Source: Dirofilaria immitis (taxonomy: Eukaryota > Nematoda > Chromadorea > Rhabditida > Onchocercidae). Taken from it: a stretch of DNA of 64,000 nucleotides. The notes under the pieces are model-generated. The model saw only the letters and a list, made by a program, of their open reading frames with translations. It was not told where the DNA came from and did no database searches. Position numbers and translations under genes: made by a program. This document shows, one piece after another, positions 38,722 to 50,830 of the stretch (position 1 is the stretch's first letter; each line of letters starts with the position of its first letter). The stretch spans positions 514,001-578,000 of the forward strand of contig JAKNDB010000067.1 in NCBI GenBank assembly GCA_024305405.1, written 5' to 3'.

Positions 38722-39852
38722 AAACTTATTAAACCCGTCAGTAAGCTATTTTTAATCTTCTGACTTTTAGAACTAAAATTTTTGAATAATATTTCAGGGT
38801 CATTTTTAAAAGAAATGGCAATCCACACCTGATGCTTTCTGCTACTTTAATAAAATTAAATAAACCAACAAAAATCCCAACATTCTCTGATCTTTTTTTA
38901 TCAATTTCGTAAATTAAACAGATCAATTAACCATCTTATGAGTAGCCAAAATATTTGAAGAGTTCTAAATGTCATCTTGTAATTAAATACATTGATGCGT
39001 ATAATTCACGATAGCGAAAAATCCTCATACATTTACGTTTGCAGGTAGAATGACCTTAAAAAACTGAAACTTGCATTGGTTTGCTGAAGTTAAATTTTCC
39101 ACTTGTAAGCAGCAATTTTTCAACAGATAATTATCAGAAATCACATCGCTTTTATGATAAGAAAGAAACTAGGCGGACTATATGAACATGCCTAAGATAA
39201 ACATTAAATGAAATAAAATATCATCTCATAATACAGATGAAAAAAATGAAAAAAAATACACAAAAATTAAAGAGTATACTGTCATGGATTGTCACATTGC
39301 AATGGCACTTAAAATAATAGAGAAAAATGATTATTTCTCATAAATATGCATATATTCTTGGAAATAATAACTCAGTGAAATAGAAAGAAGAGAAAATGAA
39401 AGAGAAAAATTAAGATATTATATGCTTATACTAATAAGCAAATCGAGGTAGAATAGTGATTTATTTTTATAATTCGATTATATCACTTTTTTTCTGAATT
39501 TCATATAAGATATACAAACTTCTCATATTTTTTGATAATACTTTTCAATTAGCTAATCAAATAAAATTAACTTTTCATTTAATTGATTAATATACATTAA
39601 TAAGTTCGATTGATATTCTCAAGCTGACTAATTTATTCAACTCTAATTGAAGTAATTTAAAAAAAATTTATCATGACTAGGAGAACTAGATTATGTTAAA
39701 TGCTACGTTAAATTGCGCGCAGATATTTTTGACTTCCTTAATTTATCAATAATTTTAAAAGCAAAATAGAATTTAGATGGATTCAGAAATATGAGACTAT
39801 TCGATTTTGTTTAAAATTTTTTAGGTCTTGACAATTTAAAATTTCCGCAATA

Positions 39853-42800
39853 TTACATAATCTTCGACTGCTTCCAAGTGGCAGCAGAAACAGCATTTTG
39901 TGTTGCAGTAATATGGCCTGGTGACACAGAAGATACGGTCATCGGCATATAATGATGATGCGGTGGTGGAGCAGGTGGTGGATTTGCTGCTGGAATAAGC
40001 GGTCGATTAGCTGCTCCAACTGCAGCAAGGGTCGCAGAATTGGCCAATGAATTGGTCACTCCACCAGCGGAACCATATTTGGCAGGTGCCGTGGAACATA
40101 AACCGCAACAAATAGCTCGTTGCCAGGAATGGAATGTTTTCGACGAAATAGTCCACATTCCCGTTGAAATGCCAATTACCAAGGACATGAATATATTCAA
40201 AAAATAAAATTCAACCTGGAAAAGTGTCTCAATAATAAATCTTTAGCTATGAAATAAAAAAAAGGACTAAATATTTTATAACTTCTTCATAATATTAAAT
40301 TCCAGACAAAAAAGGTAAATTCTTCCAAGATGTCTCTTTCCTTGAAAAAATTTTTTTACTTGAATATTTCTTTGCTAATCAAATGTTCCTTCACTAAAAA
40401 ATGTCTTTTCACTTTTCTTTAGCTCATAAATTAAAAAGAAAATATCTAACATACGAATTATAAGTAAAAAAATCAAAATACGATAAAAGTTTCCAAATGG
40501 ATAATTTTGCATTTAAATCCAAAAATTCAAAAAATTATATTCCAAAAATGTAAAATATATGTAAAAACATCGTATATGAAAAAAATTATCTAATTATTAG
40601 TGCAAAAATCCCATCAAAAAAGATGTCATATGTAATTTGTTCAGAATATTCCTGTCTGGAATAAGCTCTCAAACATATTTCAAAGAATGTAAATTTGATG
40701 AATTTTACATACCTGTGGTAACGGAGGCCTTTACAATGGCCTTTTTCAATTCCGCCATGAAGTTTGCAAGAAATAGTTGCTGGATGCCATTGCATTAGAA
40801 TGAACATATGGTAAGTATCGCAAATAATTATTGTTATTGCTGGAATTATATAAAGCGCACTGAAGATACCCATTTTCACCATCAGCTTTTCCAGTTTTGA
40901 TGTGTCCGTTCCCTATTCAAATCGTATTTAGTAGAAATTTAAGATATAAAACATGTAGACTCATTGATACTATAGCAAAGAAAAAAGAAATAATTATTTT
41001 TATAGGCAATTTAATAGCCATTCCAAAGTAGAATCATTGAATATATAGGTGCGGCAAATTTTAAACTTGAAATTGTAGAAAATATTTTGTTACAGACAAA
41101 TACTTTTTGAATAAGTTTGTTAAAATGGCATAAAAACTTCTTTATTCTTACATTAATTTTAATTATATTAAAATTTAGAAAAGAAATATGACAGAGCAAT
41201 TTTGATAAATTTGCAAAACGCAAAAAAAAAACTGCGACGAAAAAGCGTAAATTTGTAGAAGTCTAGCGATATTGGGTTCATTTCAAGACATAAACTTACT
41301 CGTCTCCTAAAGGAATCACGTTCTCGGCACATACTTGAGAAACCAGCTACAATTAAACAGCTGCCAACCACAACAAAAATCAACTTTGGTACAATAATAA
41401 AGCCAAATAAAGCCCATGGATCAGCATTACCCACTGAACATAAACCAGTTAATTCATTTGCATCCACCTAAAAGAAGTTCCAAATTTTGCTACGAATCAA
41501 TAAATACAATACATCAATATTATATGAGCACCTTTGTTCCTTAAACCTGAGTCAGCAAACAAGTAGACTGATTTATTTAATACGAATTTTGATAAAGGAA
41601 GCTAAAACTTGATTAGAATTAAAATTCATGGCAGCGTAGATGCAATGGATGAAATTAACGACTTGCTAGCTCAAAATCAGTTTTACATATAGACTGCATA
41701 ATATTAATATCCATGATATTCACATGCAACATATAATTTATTATTTTTAAAGAATTTTACAAGAATTCTGGACAATAAAACTTCTCTTTTCTTCACCTCC
41801 AACATTATTTCTAATGAGAACTTGGTGACATTAGTAATTACTACTTAAGCTTTTTAATTAACTGTTTCATGACAGATGGCAGACCGTTCTGATACGAATC
41901 CATCATAGAATTAAAATGACAGCATTTGAGACAATAAAGCTCTGGAGTTGAAAGAAAAAAAACTATTGAACAAAAAATTCGATAAATTTGAAGGACAACC
42001 TTATGAGTAGTAAGTACTGCAATAGTCAGAATTGCTGGAAGTGCCCAAGCAACTAAGTGAAGATAACTGCTCCATGCATCAATACCTTCTGGAACCCATT
42101 TACGAGCAGCTGAGAGATACCTGAAATTTTACATAATAGTAATAATAATAATACAATAATGTGGTAATCTTTTCTGTCAACTTGCTTATGGAATCACTTC
42201 ATTGTATCTAGCCATTAAGTGATTGTATCATATTTTAACATTTAATCATTTCGTTCAAGTTATTATTCCATATTTGTTTCCATAGATGCTCATATTTACA
42301 CCCGTACTTTTATCCATTATCTCAACAGCAGAATTAAAACAACTGCTCAAGGAAAGTCTTCTGATTGCTTAGTATCGCATGGCAACCATTTTTGCATCTC
42401 TCTTAATTCACTTTTATTACATATCATACAAAGCAAAATGTTATTCAATTTTTTTTTTTTGAATTACACAGATTAATTTTATAATGGCTTTAAAGCCAAG
42501 AAAGAGGTTAAAATTCTGTAAATGAGTATTAACAAAATATTTCTGGCAATGCTTCATAAGTTTTATCGATATGTCAAATAGCTTTGCAACCTGTAAAAGT
42601 AAGTTGTAATTTTTTCATAATCCCACAATTGTTTTAAAAATATTACAGAAAAAGTTAAGATTATCTATCGTTATGATAGAAAATAAAGATAGCTTATTTT
42701 TTCTTGATTATACTTATTTCTTTGGTTTTGCAAGTATTTCCTCTGTCATCTTTTTTCATGCCAAAATTAGAAGGATTACTGCATCGATGAATAATAAATA

Positions 42801-45800
42801 AAATGGTTTTTTAAAAAAATTTTTCTTCTAAGGAAAGATGCTGGATGATTATTTGAGCAAGCTAATAGGACAATAATTTCAAATGTAAACTTAAATAAAA
42901 TTTCGTCCATTTCATTCCCTAGGAGAGATGAGTCTTCCTTCAATATCAAATTCTCCTAATCTTGTTTAAAGAATTAAAGAATAAAATTTCCATTAAAAGG
43001 AAATAGATTGCTTTCAGGCCCAGTGGCTAGATCCAGAGATCCAGGAAAGGAATACATCCTAATTAAATTTTAGACTAATTCAATTACTGGGGAAAAGAAT
43101 GATTCCAGTTTTGGTTGCATTTTGACTATATGTTTTTTTTTTATATTTGATGTAAAAAAGAGAATAATCAAAACTGTAAAATTGCCTAATATTAAATATC
43201 CTTATTTTGATGATTTAATAATTTTGATGATCGATTTCTCAATATATACGCTACAATCGATGATGATCGATTTCTAAATATACGCTACGATCGAAGATGA
43301 TCGATTTATAAATATATGCTACAATCGATGATGATCGATTTCTAAATACATGCTACGATCGAAGATGATCGATTTCTAAATATATACTACGATCGAAGAT
43401 GATCGATTTCTAAATACATGCTACGATCGAAGATGATCGATTTCTAAATACATGCTACGATCGAAGATGATCGATTTCTAAATACATGCTACGATCGAAG
43501 ATGATCGATTTCTAAATACATGCTACGATCGAAGTGGCAAAAGCAGTTTAACATTTAAAGAATTTTGATAATTCTATTATTCTATATAATATTAACAAAG
43601 AAGTGGAAAATTGGAATCAATTACTCAAGTATTTCAATAGCAACGATTTTAATTAATTTTTTTAATTTCTTCCACTTTTTTGTTTACTTTTTAAATGAAT
43701 CATAAATATTATTTATACTATTTATATTACTAGTATATTATGCTTATTTTCATAACAATACAACATACCTTGTAAAATTCAAGGTAAATTTTAAGAAATA
43801 CCAACCATGTAAAGGTAAGCATAAGCCACCATAAACTGCTTGCAACAGAGAAATAATATGTGAGTATGAATGATAGAACACATGAAGTATTGTCTAATGT
43901 TCCAACAATAAGAAAAGTTTGTCCAGTTGGTAATTGATCGCAAACAATTCGCTCATATGGAAAAACTGCTCGACTTAACGGAGGTAATGAAAAAGCATAT
44001 AACAAGCAGATAGATAAAATATTGATCTGAAATTTAAAATATTTATTCAAGAAAACGATTTAATATATTCAATTAATAAAATCTAAACATTTCAATAATT
44101 AATCATTTATCAAACAAAGAAATTGATAATATCTCGAATTTATTAAATTAGAATTCAAATTAATAAATTTAATAATTTCTTTATTCAAAAATTTATTAGA
44201 TTCATTAAAATTAATATAATATAATTTATAATTTGCATAATCCTACATATTATCTATAATGAATATATTATTAGGTGATTATTTGATAATGAAAATGTAA
44301 TATATAATGAAAATGCTAACTTATTAATCATATTATTAAATAACTTGTTTTGGAACTTAAAATATCGACCATTATCATTGTTAGTGAAATAAGAAGATTT
44401 TTGTCAATGAATTTTTTTTGCATTAAAAGAGATAATAAATTAGAGAGAAGTTGAAAGATAAGAAAATGATATTCATTCGTTTAGAGATTTTTTATTCTGA
44501 TAACAATCCCTGATAGTATTTCTCGAATAAGCATAATTCAACTTTCGTGATGTACATGTATATGTATAGCATTGAAAGAGTTATTTAGATACATCTCATT
44601 TATTGCTATCATTATTATTATTACTATTATTATCACCATTATCACTAGCGAAGAGGAAAGGAAGAGGACAGGCGAATATAGCAATAATCATAATTTTTCC
44701 GGCCTTTACGGCCCTCATTTGTCATTGCTTGAAAAGCCTTTGTCTCGATCTCTCTCTCTCTCTTCTATATATATATATTTGTGTATGTGTGTATGTGTGT
44801 GTGTGTATGTGTGTATATGTATGTGTTTATATGTGTATGTAACAACATTGTCGACCCAGTCAATGCGGCATCTTAAAAGTAATGCTCGCAGTTTACTTCT
44901 AAACTTTAGCGATTTCCTTTCATCCTACCGCTACTTCATAGCAACACAACAAACGAAACATTCCATTTGTTACAGCACAAAATTCCCAAAGTTTGATAAT
45001 ATGATCATATTGTTTCAAAATTTAAAATCATTGATAAATCAATTTACGCAATTAAATAATGAATGATAGGATTAAGGAGAAGAAATTTTTAATTTAAATT
45101 TTATTTTTAATTAATTTAAATTAATTCGATTAATTTTTTATATATATTTCTTGGCTAATATAATATCAAAAAAAAATCGTAAAACTTATGTATGAAAGAT
45201 GAAAATAATAATATAAAGAAATTTTGATTACAAATTTAAATTTTACATTCTATAAGGCTAAGGATGGATTCGTTATTTTCATTCGTTGTATTTGCTGAAG
45301 ATGATAAAGGAAATTAATCCTAAACTTTTTATAAAATCACGGCTCATGGTTTGGTTGGTGTTGGAGAAACAGGAGAAGAGATTGCTTTAGGTTATGGATG
45401 ATTTATGATTTATGCAAAAATGATTAAAAGATTAATTTTATAAATATATCATTAAAATTTGATCATATGTTGATTATTTATTAAAATAACTAATATATAT
45501 ATATATATAATAGAAATTCAATAAAATTTTATTAAATAAAAGTTTTTATATTTATCAAATTTGTTTATCACATATTCCATATCATTATGATATATTGAAA
45601 AATTTCCAAAATAAAATATTTATTTAATATTCAACAAGAAATAATAATAATAATTAGTTTATAAATTCTTTTTAAAAAAGTTTAATTTAAATATTAAATT
45701 AAAAGTTGTGAATTTGTTTATGTAATTTTTAGTTATTTTATAAATAGAATCAAAACTTTTTAAATTTTAAATATTACCTTTTTTTTTTAAAATACATAAG

Positions 45801-46341
45801 ATTCCTATGCATTTTCATAAGGAAAAAAAGATCTATAGCAAATTGTTAATTGTTCTTTTACTTTTAGACGATTTAAAAAAAAAAAAAAAAAGAGAAAAAT
45901 TTCTCTTTTTGATTTATACGACAAAAATAATATGAATGTGATTCGTAAGTCGTATATTATTAAATTTTTCCTTTTGATCTATACGACAAAAGCAAAACGA
46001 ATGATTCGCAAGTCGTATATTATTAAATTTTCCCTTTTTGATCTATACGACAAAAATAATATGAATGATTCGTAAATCGTATGTATATTATTTATCTTCA
46101 TTAATAGTATATAAGAATTATGAAAGAAAAAAATTTAATGAAATTTGCTTTTTTTTTTTTCTTATTTTATTTGCTTGATAAAACAATTGATACAATGTAT
46201 CGTATGGATGATATAAGATAAGGATAAATCGATCTTCTTCTTAATAACAATAATAATCAGTAATTGATAAAAGAAAGAAAATAATAAAATAAAAGTGCTT
46301 CATGATACATCACTCAAACGATTGATCGATCGATCGAGAAA

Positions 46342-46384
<43 letters not shown>

Positions 46385-48905
46385 TTAATAGTTCAAATCA
46401 AATTCAAACGTATATAATTAAGCAATTTCAATGGTATGTATATTATCGATTTGAAAAATAAAAAAAAAAAAATTTACTAACCTTTCAGGAAAACGGAAAC
46501 GTTGTCGATCAATGATAAATGTAAAAACGGTAAAAGCGGTAACACCAAGATTGATAGAAGCCCATAAAAGCATCCAAAATCGAGCAAATTCTTTTTCGAA
46601 ATATCAAACATTCCGTCACGATTACATTGAAAAACACATAAACCACGACGATCAGTAGGATCAAGATTTACCAAATCATGTGGACAAGATGTCATCGTTT
46701 TAGAAAATATCCGTCCTTCTAAACTTCCTATTGATTCTCGATGATCCGTATCAAATTGTCTAAAAATAACAAACTTTTTATGAGAACTTTTCGCTTCTTG
46801 AACATTAAGAAATTCATCTTAGCATTTTGATATGAATTTCATTCAGATCAAAACAATCAAAATAATTCAGATTGATTAAATATACATAGGTGGATAGTAT
46901 CAAATCTTAAATAGGAAACCAAGATAATTAGATTAAAAATAAAAAATGTGCTACAATTGAACAATTATGAAGTTTATTAAAAATTAGCATGATAATCGCC
47001 TTAAACATGGATTAATTGATATGATAAGCAGCTGATAAGGAAAAACCATCAATTGAAATCAATCAATGCAACATATGAAACAACAAAACAATCAAATTTT
47101 TTTAATTGAATTAATAGAAATTTTGTTTCTTCAAAAAAAAATGATGTAATTATTAAATTATTAAGATTTTATAAATTAAAGTTGATAAGATAAGAAATCA
47201 AAAATTAGGAATCAAACAATTAATACCAAGAGAAAATAACTACGATAAAAACTTTATGATAAAAATTTTCCTTGCTAGGAGTAATTAAAGAATTAAGTCA
47301 AAATTGTTATCTTAATTTAAATTCTAACATTGCCTTTCATGATATTTCATATTAACGATAGGATCAAGAATAATTTACCTGAATAATTTACCTGCCTAAA
47401 TTTGAATCAAAATGATTTGATAATAGAAATGAAATAAAGCAATGATAAAAAAAAAAAAATTGAATTCTGATGGAACTATGAAATTTATTTAAAAGCAAAA
47501 ATGCTTTTTCAACAATTAAGCGAATATTCAATCGATGAAAATCTAATAATTGATCATTAATGAATTCAAGATTTTAAATAACTAAGCAATCTCTTCTACT
47601 AAACGAATTCGAGATTTAATTTAATTTGAGATTTTAAATAATTAAGCAATCTCTTCTATTAAACATTATCATTTATAGAAATATTAAAATTATTCTAAAT
47701 TAAATTAAACTTACTCTGGTCCCAGATAACTATTCTGATCGTTGGTTGGTTTCATACACAGATTTGGTGCTTCTGGAAATCGACTACAATTTAATGGTTC
47801 CGGCCAATCAATTCCAAATTCTAATAAAATAGAAACGCAATCTCGTTTAACCTAAAAGCGAGATAATAAATTTAAAAAAAAAGAAGAAAAAAAGAAAGAA
47901 ATCAATAAAATTTGAAAATGAGATGAAAATTTAAAGAAAAGAGAAAAATTTTAAAAAAGAAAAAAGAAAAATTAATGGTAAATAAAGAGTACAGCTGTTC
48001 TTGAGAATGCAAATATCCTTTGTACTGAAATATTTAAATGTCGCTAAGGTCAAAGAGATGGCTCATTTATTTCGTGATATATAGCCTATGGGAATAGTGC
48101 ACATGTTAGCTTCAGGAAACAAAAAAAAAATAAGAGAAGACTTTAAATGACCTATTATTAAATTGAACCATTCTCTCATCTTACCTAAATTAATTCAGTA
48201 GCAATATTTAATCCTAAATTATAAGGGACATTTTCGTTTTCCTTTCATTTAATCTGCTTTTTTTTGTTTAAATATATTTTGCATGGATAATAATATGAAA
48301 TTCAGGCTAATTAAGAACTATTATTTGAATTCACAAATTTATTAAACAAACGACAATAGAGAAGATAGCATAGATTATAACTGATCCCCGATTGAAGACG
48401 ATTTTGCTTTTTCGATCGAGAATATTGGCGAAAATCGAAAGATGTAGTGTGAGAAAGTTGAAAGATCTTTGAAATGGATTTCAAATATTTATTGAAATCA
48501 AAATGATAAGAGTAACAATCACAGTAGATTATTAGTGATCTTTCCAAGATATATGTCATCAATCTGAATCCATATCCTATATTCTTCAACCACCTGATTA
48601 ATTATTCAATCTTATCTATTATTTGATTTACCATCTACTTAGATGTATTAATTTTTGGGCAAATCAAAAAGATATGAATAAAGAATGATTTGAAATGATA
48701 AGTTGTATGAGAAAATAATAGCTTTATCAGATCAATTATTGGAAGATCAATGATCGATATAGCTAATCAATAATGAAATAAATCAAAGCGTTGCAGATTA
48801 CGAATTATAGCGAAATTTTTCAAAATATAAATATTAAAAAAAAATTTTTTAAATTTTGGAATACAATCATTAAATTCTTTAATTATCATAAATTTTGAGC
48901 TTCCC

Positions 48906-48945
<40 letters not shown>

Positions 48946-49117
48946 CTAAAAAAAATTTGATTGTTAAGATTAGGTTAATTGAGTTAGAAAGATAGTTATA
49001 TTTGCTATACTAGAATAATTTCCTCTTTTGCTATTAAAATTTTGATTGCTATCCTGAAAAAGATAGGACCGATTATATCAAATCATCGAGTATAATATCC
49101 CACTATCTGATCCATTT

Positions 49118-49151
<34 letters not shown>

Positions 49152-50793
49152 TAATCTCATATGATATTTCACTAAATAACATTCTCGAATATTCTTACTT
49201 CAACTATATCGATCTATCGGTTAAAGATGATTAAAAAAGAGGAAGATATGATGATAGGTTTTTATTTCATCGACCGGGTAAGTAGTGATTTTATAGAAGG
49301 TTGTAAAATGGGCAATAAGATCGTCCCTATTGATTCTGGCGCGATGATATTGTCATCGCATTTATTCTCCCTCCTCCTACATATATACATATATATACAA
49401 CATATCTATTATGTATTACTATTATTCGTATTAAATGATCGATCTATTTAAAATGGCAATCGATAAATATCTTAACAATTTTAATTCTAATCAATATTGC
49501 CTTTATTGATAAGTTTTATTTAATTCTATATGAAAGGTTAAAAGTTCATCGATAGGAATATGTGAAATTACTACATAGATATAAAGATGATAAGATTAAT
49601 ATGTGAAATTACTACATAGATATAAAGATGATAAGATTAGTATGTGAAATTACTACATAGATATAAAGATGATAAGATTAAATTAGCATGCTGATTTAAG
49701 ATAAGATTAAACTGATGTTAATTTATGATAAGATTAAATTCATGCTAATTTATGATAAGATTAAACTCATGCTAATTTATGATAAGATTAAAATCATGCT
49801 AATTTATGAAAACTCATGCTAATTTATGACAAGATTAAATTCATGCTAATTTATGATAAGATTAAACTGATGTTAATTTATGAAAAGTCATGCTAATTTA
49901 TGATAAGATTAAAGTGATATTAATTTATGATAATTCGGCTCACTAATTTTCTTTGCCTTCAAACTTTATGATAAACCATAAATTGCTATTAAAATAAATA
50001 TATTTTAATATTATCGTAATTTTTCGTTCTTTTTTTTTTGTAAAACTTTTTTATTTCTCAAAGCGGAAGTATATAATAATTTATTGAAAATTTAATGAGA
50101 AGAATTTAGTAGAATTATTTAAATAAATTAATAATTAATATTAAAGCTAATATATTGTTTTATATAATTGTATCTATAAAAAAGATATTTGACCTTATAT
50201 TTGACCTTATGCTTATCTATAAAGATTGAGCATAGCATTTTTTTCTCTCTCTCTCTCTCTCTCTAATTGATAAAAATAAGTTTTAAATTTTGACAATTAA
50301 GGCTTAATTTTTTTTTCAAATATATGCAAAAGAAGTTAGTAATTTTATTATCAATTTTATTGAATTATAATAAATAATTGTTGAAATGATAAGTTATCAA
50401 TTAAATATTTATAAAATATATTATTAAAATTATTTCAAATTAATTTGAAATAATTGAAAATCTTTAATTCTTCAATATATTTACTATCCTTCAATAAATC
50501 GAACATTCATTTAATTCCTTTTTTTTTTTTTTTGGATTCAACAAAAAAAAAGAAAAGAAAAGAAAAGGGAACAAAATTTGATCATTAAGAAATGAAAAGA
50601 AGAGAAGTTTGGTGAAATAAATAAAATCATTTGAGACACTTTGATGTGATCCGATGACAACAATCAAAAAAAAATGATAGTAAGAAGAAGACGAAGACGA
50701 AGATACGATATATGTTGCTGCTACACTTCAACTTCAACTTCAACTTCAACTTCAACTTCAACTTCAACTTCAACTTCAAAACTTCAACTACTA

Positions 50794-50830
<37 letters not shown>

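Larger units (their letters stand above)
37439..39852. other. intergenic region between two convergent 3' ends
   Basis: Holds a (CT)n run at 37497-37523, two (TA)n runs and a 24-bp duplication. Open frames here are low-complexity products of these runs. The part next to 39853 is presumably the 3' UTR of frizzled B. Confidence 0.5.

Noticed and set aside
43226..43534. CRISPR-like array
   Set aside because: Units are contiguous with no unique spacers; it is a minisatellite in a eukaryotic intron.
44572..45066. 164-codon plus-strand open frame
   Set aside because: Inside a frizzled B intron, built on TC and TGTATG microsatellites; no recognisable domain.
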